From assembly GCA_046154125.1 (NCBI GenBank), contig JBJXEJ010000132.1:1-34919 (forward strand): a DNA stretch of 34,919 bases. Reading direction: 5' to 3'. The notes beneath the pieces are model-generated. The model was not told where the DNA came from, did not search any database, and saw only the letters and a list, made by a program, of their open reading frames with translations. Positions 1-9,385 of this stretch are shown here, one piece after another (position 1 is the stretch's first letter; each line of letters begins with the position of its first letter). The DNA is from PBB1 sp046154125 (lineage in GTDB: Bacteria > Pseudomonadota > Gammaproteobacteria > Burkholderiales > Burkholderiaceae_C). The position numbers and the translations under genes were made by a program.

Positions 1-3000
1 TGGATGCTGGTGTCGCGCATCCTGCGTGCGCTGCTCGACGGCGCCGAACCGCAGGAGATCCTGGCGATCACATTCACCCGCAAGGCGGCCGGCGAGATGC
101 GGTCCCGACTGGGCGAATGGTTGACCACGCTGTCCGCTGGCGTGGGCACCGAGGCCCAGCGTGTCGAGGCGCTGCAGCAGCGCGGGCTCGATGCCGCCAC
201 GGCGCAGGCACTGGCGCCGACACTCGCCGGCTTGCAGCAGCGGCTGCAGCGTGCGGGTCGATCGGTCGAGATTCGCACCTTCCATGCGTGGTTCTCGCAA
301 CTTCTGAAGGCCGCCCCGCTCGATCTGCTGATCGAGCTCGGTGTGCAGCGGGATGCGCAGATCGTCGAGGACATCGCCGATCATGAGAACGAGGTCTACC
401 GGCGCTTCCATGGCGCGGTCGTGGCCGACGACACGCTGCGCGCCGACTATCACCAGCTCGTGCAGCGCCGCGGCCGTTCGCAAGTGCGCAAGTGGCTCGA
501 TGCCGCGTGGGCCAAGCGTGTCGAAATCGAACTGGCCGATGCGGCCGGCACGCTCGAGCCCAGCGTTGCGGCTCCGATGTCACCTTGGCCACAGGCCGAA
601 GACGCCGCGTCTCCAGCCGAATGGGTTGGCCTGCTGCCCGTCAGACAGACGCTACAAACCTGTGCGTCGATGCTGGGCCGCGCCGGCAAGGCCAAGGCGA
701 CCGAGGCAGCACGCGCGCTGGAAGCCGCGCTGTCGATGGGCGTGCTGCCGGGCGCTGATCACAAGGCGGTTTTCGAGGCACTGTGGCTGGCGCTCTTCAC
801 GCTGGCCGGTACTCCGCGCAAGGGCCTTGGCGACGGGACTGAGCAGCAAGCGGCGATCGATCTGCTGATCGGGTTGCGCGAAGCGGTCACGCAGCAGGAA
901 GCGCGCGACGAGCATCTTCGGATGGTTCGTCTGTCGCGCGTTCTGTTCACCGAACTCGCCGCCTACAAGCGTGCGCGCGGGCTCGTCGAGATGGCCGACC
1001 TCGAACGTTGCGCGGTCGCGCTGCTGGGAGACTCTACGCTGTCGGGTTGGGTCCAGGAGCGGCTCGATGCACGCGTGCGCCACCTGCTGATAGACGAATT
1101 CCAGGACACCAGCCCCCTTCAGTGGCATGCGCTGGTGGGGTGGCTCTCGGGCTACGCGGGTGCAGGCGGTGGTGCAAGCGGCCAGCGGGCGCCCAGCGTG
1201 TTCATCGTCGGCGATCCGAAGCAGAGCATCTACCGCTTCCGTCGCGCCGAACCCAAGGTGTTCGAGGCGGCCCGCGATTTCGTGCAGCAGGGCCTCGATG
1301 GACAGGTGCTGAGCTGTGACCACACCCGCCGCAATGCACCCGAAGTCCTGGCGGTGCTCAACTGCGTGTTCTCGCAGGCCGGTCGCGATGGTGAGTTTGC
1401 CGGCTTTCGCCCGCACTCCACGTCGATCGAGTCGGTGCCGGGGGCGGGCGTCTGCAGCCTGCCACTGGTGCTGCGCGAACCCAGGGACCGTGGCGAGGCT
1501 GCAGACGCCCATTCCTGGCGGGACACGCTCGCGGTGCCGCGTGTCGAACCCGAGCAGCGCCTGCGGCAGCAGGAGGCCGATCGGCTGGCGAGCGCGGTGC
1601 GCGAGGTGCTGGCTGGCGGCGTTTCGCCGGGCCAGGTGCAGGTGCTGTGCCGCAAACGAGAGTCGCTGCGGCTCGCCGCCGCTTCACTCCAGGCGCTCGG
1701 CGTTCCCTGCGCGGCAGTCGAGGAGGGTGCGTTGTTCGACGCGCCCGAAGTGCGCGACCTCGTCGCCGTGCTGGATGTGCTGGCGTCACCTGGCCATGCG
1801 TTGTCGCTGGCCCAGGCGCTGAAGAGCCCGATCTTCGGTTGCACCGACGATGATCTGGTGCAACTGGCCACCTCGGTGGCCGCCCGCCGGGACGATGACG
1901 ACGCGCCGGGTCAGCGCCCGGATTCCCTGGCCTGGTGGGCGGCGCTGTGCGGAGTCGCCGAGCCCAGCGCAGCGCTGGAGCGGGCCCGCGCGCTGTTCGG
2001 GGCATGGCAGCAGGCTGCCCGGACGTTGCCTCCGCACGACCTGCTCGACCGGATCGTCGACGAAGGCGAGGTGATCGAGCGCACCCTGGCTGCCGTGCCG
2101 CGCATGCGTCGCGCGGCAGCGCGGGCATCCATCGATGCCTTGCTGGCGCAGTCCCTGATGCTTGATGGCGCGCGCGGAACGACACCTTACAGCTTCGTGC
2201 GCGCGCTGCGACGGCGGCACCTGAAGATTGCCGTTCCGGCGCAGCCCGAAGCGGTGCAGTTGCTGACGGTCCATGGCGCCAAGGGACTGGAGGCAGAGGT
2301 CGTTTTCGTCATGGACACGCAGCCCGAGCCCAACGCAGCTGACACCGCGACCCTGCTGGTGCAGTGGCCGGTCGAGTCGCCTCACCCGCTGCACTGCGCT
2401 TTCGTCTATGCCGAATCGCGTTGCCCTCCATTGCTGCAGAACTTGTTCGATGAGGAACTGGCCGCGCGGCGACGCGAGGAACTCAACGGCCTGTACGTGT
2501 CGATGACACGCGCCAAGCACCGGCTGGTGATCAGTGCCACCGTGCCGCATCGTGCGCCATCCACTGCGTCTTGGTGGCAACGGCTGGAGCCGCACGCAGT
2601 CGCCTGGACACCGAAATCCTTCGACCACGCGCCTGGCGATGAGCCGATGGCGGAGTTGCGAATGCGGGTGCTGCCGCGTTGGCAACCGACGGCATCGGCT
2701 GCCGCTGCGTCGGAGGAGGGGGCTGCTGGCCGGAAGGAGCTCGGCAGTCTCGCGAGCCGCCTTGGCCAGGCGGTCCACCGGGTGCTGGAGTGGGCGGTAC
2801 GCACCGAACGGCCGGGAGCCGGTGCGCTCGATGTCCTGTGTGCCGCCGCCGCACGAGAGTTCGGCGCCGAGCCGCCGGCGGTGCAGCAAGTGGTGGTGGA
2901 CATCCTGGGCAGCCCGGACTGCCAGCGGTTCTTCGATCCGGCCGGCTGCTTCTGGGCCGGCAATGAAGTCGGCGTGACCGAAGGCGGCGAGGTCTTGCGC

Positions 3001-3231
3001 ATCGATCGGCTGGTTCATCTGCGCGACGCAGGCGAAGTGGCTTCCGCTGAAACGTCGGCAGACGGTGTCTGGTGGGTCCTCGACTACAAGTTGAGCCACG
3101 CGCCGCAGGAGCTCGACGATCACCGTGAGCAACTGCGGCGGTACCGGCGGGCGGTATCGCGGCTGCAGCCGGGGGCCACTGTGAAGGCCGCCTTCATCAC
3201 CGGCCACGGGACCGTGATCGAGCTCACCTGA
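1..3231 (+). CDS. AddA/RecB-like UvrD-family helicase-nuclease, 5' end cut off by the window edge
   Basis: ATP-driven DNA helicase with a C-terminal nuclease, a type that processes double-strand breaks for recombination. The reading frame is open from base 1, and the Walker A motif and start codon lie outside the window. Numbering from the Met at base 4, I see motif Ia (TFTRKAA, 23-29), RTFHAWF (91-97), Walker B LLIDEFQD with Asp364, GDPKQSIYRFR (403-413), motif V TVHGAKGLE around His757 and motif VI YVSMTRAKH from 831. The C-terminus has a RecB/AddA nuclease pattern: His925 in GQAVHRVLEW, Asp1001 in RIDR and Asp1027/Lys1029 in DYK, so the nuclease looks intact. About 1,100 residues is usual for proteobacterial AddA. 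An AddB partner would be expected upstream, outside the window. AddA is preferred over RecB because the C-terminal arrangement and length fit it better, but the exact subfamily needs alignment. Confidence 0.9.
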   Translation, partial: WMLVSRILRALLDGAEPQEILAITFTRKAAGEMRSRLGEWLTTLSAGVGTEAQRVEALQQRGLDAATAQALAPTLAGLQQRLQRAGRSVEIRTFHAWFSQLLKAAPLDLLIELGVQRDAQIVEDIADHENEVYRRFHGAVVADDTLRADYHQLVQRRGRSQVRKWLDAAWAKRVEIELADAAGTLEPSVAAPMSPWPQAEDAASPAEWVGLLPVRQTLQTCASMLGRAGKAKATEAARALEAALSMGVLPGADHKAVFEALWLALFTLAGTPRKGLGDGTEQQAAIDLLIGLREAVTQQEARDEHLRMVRLSRVLFTELAAYKRARGLVEMADLERCAVALLGDSTLSGWVQERLDARVRHLLIDEFQDTSPLQWHALVGWLSGYAGAGGGASGQRAPSVFIVGDPKQSIYRFRRAEPKVFEAARDFVQQGLDGQVLSCDHTRRNAPEVLAVLNCVFSQAGRDGEFAGFRPHSTSIESVPGAGVCSLPLVLREPRDRGEAADAHSWRDTLAVPRVEPEQRLRQQEADRLASAVREVLAGGVSPGQVQVLCRKRESLRLAAASLQALGVPCAAVEEGALFDAPEVRDLVAVLDVLASPGHALSLAQALKSPIFGCTDDDLVQLATSVAARRDDDDAPGQRPDSLAWWAALCGVAEPSAALERARALFGAWQQAARTLPPHDLLDRIVDEGEVIERTLAAVPRMRRAAARASIDALLAQSLMLDGARGTTPYSFVRALRRRHLKIAVPAQPEAVQLLTVHGAKGLEAEVVFVMDTQPEPNAADTATLLVQWPVESPHPLHCAFVYAESRCPPLLQNLFDEELAARRREELNGLYVSMTRAKHRLVISATVPHRAPSTASWWQRLEPHAVAWTPKSFDHAPGDEPMAELRMRVLPRWQPTASAAAASEEGAAGRKELGSLASRLGQAVHRVLEWAVRTERPGAGALDVLCAAAAREFGAEPPAVQQVVVDILGSPDCQRFFDPAGCFWAGNEVGVTEGGEVLRIDRLVHLRDAGEVASAETSADGVWWVLDYKLSHAPQELDDHREQLRRYRRAVSRLQPGATVKAAFITGHGTVIELT

Positions 3232-3375
3232 AGGGGCGCAGTGCTGCGGAGCGGTCGGTCCGAAACGCGTGAATACAGGGCGCAGCGAGTCAAATGCACG
3301 GCAAAGCCCCGTGAATTCATCGCTTGGTCGAAACAGGGGTCCATTTCCAATAGGGAACATCCGATAACCCTGACC

Positions 3376-5301
3376 ATGACCGGCAATCCCCCTTCCCATG
3401 CCAGCGAGCGATCGAGCCAGCTCGGTCGCAACTTCGGCCGTTTCGAACTGCTGCAATTGCTGGGCAAGAGCCAGGGCAGCATGGTGTGGCTGGTCAACGA
3501 CCCGCAGATTCAGCAGCAGCTGGTGCTGACGCTGCCGCGCGTCCAGCCGGTCGATCCGGCGGCGCTTGCGCACTGGTTGACGCCGGTCCGACACGCCGCG
3601 CGACTCGATCATCCGAATCTCGCCCAGGGCGTCGAGGTCGACATCCAGGAGCACTGGCCGTACGTCGCAGTCGACCGTTCGAAGGGCGTCACGTTGGCCG
3701 AATGGCTGACGCTGCACCCGAAGCCCTCGCCGATCGAGTCGGTCGGATGGATCTGCCAGGTGCTGGAAGCCCTGGCTTTCGCCCATGAGGCCGGCACTGC
3801 CCACCACGACCTGCAGCCGCACAGCCTGTTGATCAACGACGCGGGCCGCGTGCAGTTGATGGCGCTGGCCACCTCCAGCAACCAGGGCACTCCGGCGCCC
3901 GCCGACGGTGTCAGGCGCGGCGTCGATCAGGCGGTGCTGGTCGAGGCCGACAGCCTGCGTGCCCAGCGCGAAGCCGCCGAGCGTGACGTGCTGGCCTGCG
4001 GCCTGTTGCTGCACCTGCTGTTGAGCGGAGTCCCGGTGCTGGACGAACCCGACATCTCGAAGGCGATGCTGCGCTTGACGCCAGTCGGTCGCGACCTGGT
4101 GCGCCTGCCGTGGAGCACCCCGCATCCCGTCCCCGAGGCCCTGCGCGCGATCGCCAACCGCTGCACCTCCAGCCAGGATCGTCAGCGCTACCTCAGCGCC
4201 CGAACCTTCCTCCGTGCGCTGCAAGGCTGGCTCGAGGCCGAAGCGCTGGGCCGAGACGGTCCGCTCGAGCTGATGCTCGACCGCCTGCGCACCGTGGGTG
4301 CGTTGCCCGCGCTGCCAGGCATGAGCGCGCGCGTCGAGCGCATGGCTGCGATGGACGGCCAGCATGTCGAGGAAATCGCTCGCCTGATCCTGCAGGACAT
4401 GGCACTGAGTTTCGAGCTGCTGCGCGAGGTCAACTCGGTCCACGTGCAGGGCACGCAGGCCGCTGGATCGGCGCCGGTTCTGACGATCCGCCGCTCGATC
4501 GCGCTGATCGGACTGAATGGCGTGCGCCAGACCGCCAACGGGCTGCGCCTGTGGCCTGGACCGCTCTCCGACAGCGGCGCCCAGGCGTTGCGAGCACTGA
4601 TGGATCGGGTGCGCCTGGCAGGCTACACGGCACAGGCCCTGAGACCGGCCGGGTACGACGCTGAAGTCGTCTACCTGGTGACGGTGCTGCAGAACCTCGG
4701 ACGCCTGCTGGCGCAGTATCACTTCCCGGACGAATTCGAGCAGATTCGTCACCTGATGCAGGGCACGCTGCCGCCCGCCGACGCGCCGGCTGGAACGCCG
4801 GGCGCGCCTGGTTGGGCCGAAGCCGATGCTTCGTACGCGGTGCTGGGCATCGACATCGAAGCGCTCGGCTCGGCGGTGGCACGCCACTGGGGCCTGGGCG
4901 ACGAGATGCTGCACATGATCCGCCGCCTGCCGAAGGATCTGCCGGTGCGCATGCCGGACAACGACAGCGACGTGCTGCGCATCACCGCCAGCGCGGCCAA
5001 TGAAGCGGTCGATGCTTCCCTGATTCCGGCCGCTGCGTCACGCGCCGCAGGCGGAAATCCGGAGGCTCCGGCCGACACCGCCGGGACACCTTTCAATGCA
5101 GCCAAAGGTCCCCGCGGCGCTGTGCCCCGGACCTCGGTCGCGCAGCGTTATGCGCGCAGCCTCGGGCTCACGCCGCGCATCGTGCAGGAGTCGCTGGCCG
5201 CTGCCCGCGAAGCCCTGCGCACCGGAGCACCGGTTCAGACATCGGGGACGGGCATCGAAGCCATCCCCGCCGCAGCGCAGCCCGCCGTGGCCGCCGGCTG
5301 A
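3376..5301 (+). CDS. Degenerate Ser/Thr kinase (pseudokinase)-HDOD signalling protein
   Basis: A 641-residue protein with a protein-kinase-like fold at about 22-290 and an HDOD output domain at about 300-520. The kinase part looks inactive. The glycine loop is weak (LGKSQGSMVW), the position of the VAIK lysine is not Lys (LVLTLPR, 49-55), the HRDLKPxN loop reads HHDLQPHS with Asp145 kept but Lys and Asn lost, and DFG is replaced by Met-Ala-Leu at 162-164. HDOD domains are known in bacterial signalling proteins. I chose the ATG at 3376, shortly before the conserved GRFELLQLLG, rather than the in-frame GTG at 3241, which would add 45 Arg-rich residues with no family likeness; no strong ribosome site supports either. 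Only 8 bases separate it from the next gene, which has the same architecture with an intact kinase. The two were probably made by duplication and are co-expressed. Substrates and partners are unknown. Confidence 0.8.
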   Translation: MTGNPPSHASERSSQLGRNFGRFELLQLLGKSQGSMVWLVNDPQIQQQLVLTLPRVQPVDPAALAHWLTPVRHAARLDHPNLAQGVEVDIQEHWPYVAVDRSKGVTLAEWLTLHPKPSPIESVGWICQVLEALAFAHEAGTAHHDLQPHSLLINDAGRVQLMALATSSNQGTPAPADGVRRGVDQAVLVEADSLRAQREAAERDVLACGLLLHLLLSGVPVLDEPDISKAMLRLTPVGRDLVRLPWSTPHPVPEALRAIANRCTSSQDRQRYLSARTFLRALQGWLEAEALGRDGPLELMLDRLRTVGALPALPGMSARVERMAAMDGQHVEEIARLILQDMALSFELLREVNSVHVQGTQAAGSAPVLTIRRSIALIGLNGVRQTANGLRLWPGPLSDSGAQALRALMDRVRLAGYTAQALRPAGYDAEVVYLVTVLQNLGRLLAQYHFPDEFEQIRHLMQGTLPPADAPAGTPGAPGWAEADASYAVLGIDIEALGSAVARHWGLGDEMLHMIRRLPKDLPVRMPDNDSDVLRITASAANEAVDASLIPAAASRAAGGNPEAPADTAGTPFNAAKGPRGAVPRTSVAQRYARSLGLTPRIVQESLAAAREALRTGAPVQTSGTGIEAIPAAAQPAVAAG

Positions 5302-5309
5302 CCCCGATC

Positions 5310-7769
5310 ATGGCGAGCCTCGCCGCGACGCCGGCCGTGCAGTCCCTGGGTCGCTTCGAGCTGCGTCGCCTGCTGGGCAAGGGGGCTCAGGCCAGCGTCT
5401 GGCTCGGATTCGACACGCACCTCGAACGCGAGGTGGCGGTCAAGATCATCCGCCATGGCGGCGGGGTCGATGCGGGTGATGCAACTCAATGGCTGCAGGA
5501 GGCCCGCAGCGTCAGCCGTCTGACCCATCCGAACATCGTTCCGGTTTTCGAAGCCGATGTGCACGAGGGGCAGCCTTTCCTCGTCTTCGAATACGTGGCC
5601 GGCCACACGCTGACCGAGGTGCTCCGCGTCAAGGGCGCGTTGGCGCCGCAGGCGGCGGTGGCCATCGTGCTGGACATCCTGAGCGCGCTGCGCGCCGCTC
5701 ACGAAAGCGGCATCGTGCACCGTGACCTCAAACCGTCGAATGTCCTGATCGACATCGGTGGCCGTGCCCGGGTGATGGACTTCGGCATCGCGGTCAGGAC
5801 GAACGACGCCACGCAGAAGAACCAGATTGTCGGCACGCCCGGATACCTCTCTCCGGAGGCGGCCGAGGGCTTGTCGCCGACCCCGGCGGTGGATGTGTTC
5901 TCGTCCGGCCTGGTGCTGGCCGAATTGCTGGCTGGCCGCCCGGTGATCTCTGAAAAGGATCCGTACCGTGCGATCTATCGCGCGGCCCACGAAGATCTCG
6001 AGTTGCCCTCCGGCGCGGGCACCGAGGTGGACGACGAGTTGCGCGCCATCGTGCTGCGCGCGATCTCGCGAGATCCGGCACGGCGCCATGCCAGCGCCGA
6101 AGCGTTCAGCGATGCCTTGCAGGGCTGGATGAATCCTGCGGCGAACACATCCGAAGCTGCATCGGCCGGTGCGGCGGCGAGCAGCGGAACGCTCGACTTC
6201 CTGTTGCGCCGGATGCGCCACAAGAGCGATTTCCCGGCGTTGTCGGATGCTGTTTCGCGCATCCAGCGTGTGGCCAACTCGGAAACCGAAAGCCTCAACA
6301 GCCTGGCCAACGAGATCCTGAAGGACGTGGCACTGACCAACAAGCTGCTTCGCCTGGTCAACACTGCCAGCTATCGGCATGCCGGCGGCGGCAGCATCAG
6401 CACGGTGTCGCGCGCAGCGGCGTTGGTCGGTTTTGCCGGCATTCGCAACATGGCGCTGAGCCTGGTGCTGCTTGAACACATGCAGGACAAGGCGCATGCG
6501 AACCTGCTGAAGGAGGAGTTCCTGCGCTCGCTGATGGCCGGTACCCTGGCCGGTGAACTGTGCAGGACGGGCCGCGACAGTGAAGAGGCGTTCATCGGGT
6601 CGATGTTCCAGAACCTCGGTCGACTGTTGACCCAGTACTACTTTCCCGACGAGGCCCGTCAGGTTCGCGGCCTGCTGGGGCGGGGTGTGGCGCCGGGAGA
6701 TGTGCCCAGGCCAGGCGCCGAGAATTCGGCTGCTTTCGAGGTGCTGGGCTTGAGCTTCGAGGATCTCGGTGTCGGCGTTGCCAAGTCGTGGGGACTTCCG
6801 GACAACTTGCAGCGCTGCATGCGCAAACCCGGGGGCGAACCGCCATCGCGCCCGCCCGATGCCGGGCCTGAGCGACTGCGCTGGCTTGCGATGGCAGCCA
6901 ACGACCTGACCGACACGATGCTGCGCGCCGATGCCCCGGCCCTGGCGGACGCCCTCAGCAGTGCTGCCGATCGCTACGCCCGTGTGCTGGGGATCAGCTC
7001 GAAACACATCTGCGAAGCGACCGTGGTGGCGCGCGCCAGACTCGCCGAATCGGCACGGGCCATGAACCTGGTGGTGAGCAAGAACTCGCCGTCGGCCCGG
7101 CTGCTCGGGCCTTCGGTCGGCGCGGGCGCCAGCGGTCTCCTGGACGACGCCCCGCAACCGAACACCGACTCGCTGTCGCCCCACGCACTGGCGGCCACCG
7201 CGATCCCGCCCGCACCCGACATCCATGCGGTGCCTGCGCCGGCGAACAGCCCGGGCAAGGCAGCCGATGTGCTGGCTGCCGGTATCCAGGACATCACCAA
7301 CTCGATGGTCGACAGCTTCAAGCTCAACGAGGTGCTGCGCATGATCCTCGAGACCATGTTCCGCGCCCTCGGGTTTCGGCGGGTCCTGTTCTGCCTGCGA
7401 GACGCGAAAACCGAGACGCTGACGGGACGCTTCGGCCTGGGCGAGGGCGGCGACGCGGCGGCGGTGCTGTTCAAGGTGCCCCTGAAGGGTGGCACCGACC
7501 TGTTCGCTGCGGTTTGCGTGAAGGGCGCGGACACGCTGATACGCGATGCCACGACGCCGGCCATGGCCGCCCGCCTGCCGAGCTGGTATCGAAGTTCGGT
7601 GAACGCACCATCGTTCCTGCTGCTGCCCTTGATGATGAAGGGCGCGCCATTCGCGATGATCTACGCCGATCAGGCCCAGCCCGGGGGCATCGAACTGGAC
7701 GAGAAAGAGCTGTCGTTGCTGCGCACCCTGCGCAATCAGGCGGTGATGGCGTTCAAGCAGGCGAGCTGA
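5310..7769 (+). CDS. Ser/Thr protein kinase-HDOD-GAF signalling protein
   Basis: An 819-residue three-domain protein. The N-terminal Hanks-type kinase (about 15-275) has all key residues: glycine loop LGKGAQASV (22-30), Lys45 in VAVK, His-Arg-Asp at 137-139 in HRDLKPSN, DFG with Asp157, and GTPGYLSPE in the activation segment. An HDOD domain follows at about 290-490 (LKDVALTNKLLRLVN is typical). After a Pro/Ala-rich linker, a GAF-like domain occupies about 655-815. No membrane segment is apparent, so it is probably cytoplasmic. The kinase likely phosphorylates Ser/Thr on itself or a partner, with GAF as a possible ligand sensor; the ligand is unknown. Downstream lies a convergent gene after 30 bases. 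Confidence 0.88.
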   Translation: MASLAATPAVQSLGRFELRRLLGKGAQASVWLGFDTHLEREVAVKIIRHGGGVDAGDATQWLQEARSVSRLTHPNIVPVFEADVHEGQPFLVFEYVAGHTLTEVLRVKGALAPQAAVAIVLDILSALRAAHESGIVHRDLKPSNVLIDIGGRARVMDFGIAVRTNDATQKNQIVGTPGYLSPEAAEGLSPTPAVDVFSSGLVLAELLAGRPVISEKDPYRAIYRAAHEDLELPSGAGTEVDDELRAIVLRAISRDPARRHASAEAFSDALQGWMNPAANTSEAASAGAAASSGTLDFLLRRMRHKSDFPALSDAVSRIQRVANSETESLNSLANEILKDVALTNKLLRLVNTASYRHAGGGSISTVSRAAALVGFAGIRNMALSLVLLEHMQDKAHANLLKEEFLRSLMAGTLAGELCRTGRDSEEAFIGSMFQNLGRLLTQYYFPDEARQVRGLLGRGVAPGDVPRPGAENSAAFEVLGLSFEDLGVGVAKSWGLPDNLQRCMRKPGGEPPSRPPDAGPERLRWLAMAANDLTDTMLRADAPALADALSSAADRYARVLGISSKHICEATVVARARLAESARAMNLVVSKNSPSARLLGPSVGAGASGLLDDAPQPNTDSLSPHALAATAIPPAPDIHAVPAPANSPGKAADVLAAGIQDITNSMVDSFKLNEVLRMILETMFRALGFRRVLFCLRDAKTETLTGRFGLGEGGDAAAVLFKVPLKGGTDLFAAVCVKGADTLIRDATTPAMAARLPSWYRSSVNAPSFLLLPLMMKGAPFAMIYADQAQPGGIELDEKELSLLRTLRNQAVMAFKQAS

Positions 7770-7784
7770 CCCGCGCGGCGGGTC
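7768..7784. other. GC-rich hairpin between convergent genes
   Basis: Perfect 7-bp inverted repeat (GACCCGC / GCGGGTC) with a 3-base loop, starting at the stop codon of the kinase gene. There is no T-run on either side, so it is not a classical intrinsic terminator. It may slow polymerase or protect 3' ends between the convergent kinase and sulfotransferase genes. Confidence 0.35.
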
Positions 7785-7799
7785 CAGCCTGCCCGCGCA

Positions 7800-8789
7800 T
7801 CAGGTCTTGTTGGAGTGCGGCATCGTCTGGCCGGTCCACTCGATGGACAGGAAAGCGCACAGCGATCTCATCGCATCCGGGCTGGAAACGTTCAGGACCA
7901 GCAGGTCTGCCGGCCGTTCGCTGAAATGCTGGCGAACCGCCTCGTTGTGATCGAGGTAGTTCTTCGTGTACAGCGTCTTGTCGTAGAGCGTTTCTTCGGT
8001 CGCGCCGTAAACCATTCGGGCCGCATCCCACAAGTACCCCGGGTATCGATAGGAAAACCGCTTCAACTCGTCGGCGGTGGGCAGGTGCTTTCCCCCGGTC
8101 ACGATCTTCTTGTGGAATTCAGTCACCGACCGGTACCACTGATCCGCGTCATCGCGGACCGTGAGTATGAATTTGGAACCGGGAAACCGCGCATCCATGG
8201 CGGCATAGGTTCCGGGCAGTGAGAACGGCACATCCTGAAAAGCGTCGGCTGTCTCGACCAGCTGGGCTATCCGTGCGTACTCTCGCCGATGCCAATCCTC
8301 CCGCAGCATCTCGCCGCGCGCCTGGAGCCCCATGGAAAACCCCAGGCTCATCAGCGCGTGCTCCAGCGACGTGGTTCCGGTCTTGTTGCGCCCGATGCAG
8401 AAGATCTTCGTACCGGACTTCTTCCCGAATGCTGCATTCCGCAGGGCGGCCAGAACATCGCTCTTCATGCCTCTCTGCTGAGCTTGGTTCAGCGCGTTTT
8501 GCAGCTGGGTCCACTCTCCCATGGCGTAGAGCACTCGAGCGAGATTGGTGAAGATCAGCTCGCTTTCCGGCGAGGCGCGCAAACCCCGCTCGAAATTCGC
8601 GCGGGCGGACATGAAATCTCCCATCGTGAACGCCAGCGCGCCCATGCAGTTGAACGCATCGGGATGGCCCGGCGACAGTCGCATGGCCTCGCGAAAGGAG
8701 TCCGCGGCTTCAGACCAGCGGTGCTCCCGCTGGAGCGCCGTACCCTGCTGGATGGCGCCGGCGAACGATGGTGAAGTTGCGGAGTTCAT
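7800..8789 (-). CDS. TPR-containing sulfotransferase family protein
   Basis: A 329-residue protein predicted to move a sulfuryl group from PAPS to an unknown acceptor. Residues about 12-110 look like TPR helices (for example the repeat around SEAADSFREAMRLSPGHPDA). The sulfotransferase domain starts near 127 with the PAPS 5'-phosphosulfate loop FCIGRNKTGTTSLE (130-143) and has the 3'-phosphate motif KFILTVRDDADQWYRS (206-221). No signal peptide or membrane segment is evident. The start is the ATG at 8789, 26 bases after the cysC stop; there is no clear Shine-Dalgarno, so translation may depend on cysC. The immediately upstream APS kinase makes its donor, which strongly supports the call. Local G+C is lower than in neighbouring genes: I counted 53% in 7921-7980 and 57% in 8101-8160, consistent with horizontal acquisition. 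The acceptor could be a lipid, sugar or small molecule and cannot be inferred. Confidence 0.85.
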   Translation of the reverse strand: MNSATSPSFAGAIQQGTALQREHRWSEAADSFREAMRLSPGHPDAFNCMGALAFTMGDFMSARANFERGLRASPESELIFTNLARVLYAMGEWTQLQNALNQAQQRGMKSDVLAALRNAAFGKKSGTKIFCIGRNKTGTTSLEHALMSLGFSMGLQARGEMLREDWHRREYARIAQLVETADAFQDVPFSLPGTYAAMDARFPGSKFILTVRDDADQWYRSVTEFHKKIVTGGKHLPTADELKRFSYRYPGYLWDAARMVYGATEETLYDKTLYTKNYLDHNEAVRQHFSERPADLLVLNVSSPDAMRSLCAFLSIEWTGQTMPHSNKT

Positions 8790-8815
8790 GAGGTATCGGG
8801 TTGGACGGAGATGGA

Positions 8816-9385
8816 TCAGTCGGGCAAGAGGTTCAACACCATCTCAACGGCGGCTGATCTCGAAACCACGCTTGCATCGATCGATGCATGCGGATGCTCA
8901 GGCTTCTCGTAAACGCTGTCGATGCCGGTCATGTTCAACAGGTGGCCGGCCCGTGCCTTGCGGTACAGGCCCTTGACGTCGCGCTGTTCGCAGACATCGA
9001 GCGGTGTGCTGACATGGATTTCGATGAAGTTCTCGGGCCCGATCAGTTGTCGTGCGCATTCCCGGTCACGCCTGAACGGAGAGATGAATGCCGTGATGAC
9101 GATGAGACCGGCATCCATCATCAGCCTGGCGACCTCGGCCGTTCTGCGGATGTTCTCTTCCCGGTCCTCGGGGCTGAAGCCGAGATCGCGACACAGACCG
9201 TTTCGAATCCGGTCTCCGTCCAGTGTGTATGTGTGCTTCCCCCGGCGATGCAGCGACTGCTCCACCCCGTCGGCAATGGTCGATTTCCCTGCACCCGACA
9301 GGCCGGTGAACCACAGCACGGTGCCTTTGTGGCCGTTGAGCTGCTCGCGCTGCGAGCGAGTGATCGTGTAGCTTTGGTCGTGCAT
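8816..9385 (-). CDS. cysC: Adenylylsulfate (APS) kinase
   Basis: Phosphorylates APS with ATP to give PAPS, the universal sulfuryl donor. The 189-residue length is normal for single-domain CysC. Motifs: Walker A GLSGAGKST (28-36), LDGDRIRNGL (55-64), the active-site serine in FISPFR (Ser102), and the C-terminal signature NMTGIDSVYEKPEHP (151-165). I place the start at the ATG at 9385 because an AGGGG ribosome site lies 5 bases before it. Longer in-frame starts (9409, 9565) add residues unlike any CysC. No ATP sulfurylase (cysDN) or PAPS reductase is nearby; the next gene in the transcript is a sulfotransferase. This points to a dedicated PAPS supply for sulfonation rather than cysteine biosynthesis. 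Confidence 0.95.
   Translation of the reverse strand: MHDQSYTITRSQREQLNGHKGTVLWFTGLSGAGKSTIADGVEQSLHRRGKHTYTLDGDRIRNGLCRDLGFSPEDREENIRRTAEVARLMMDAGLIVITAFISPFRRDRECARQLIGPENFIEIHVSTPLDVCEQRDVKGLYRKARAGHLLNMTGIDSVYEKPEHPHASIDASVVSRSAAVEMVLNLLPD

Noticed and set aside
1786..4914. 1042-residue open frame on the minus strand opposite the helicase and pseudokinase genes
   Set aside because: It spans two clearly real genes on the other strand, is Arg/Gln/His-rich with no recognisable domain, and is explained by high-G+C codon bias.
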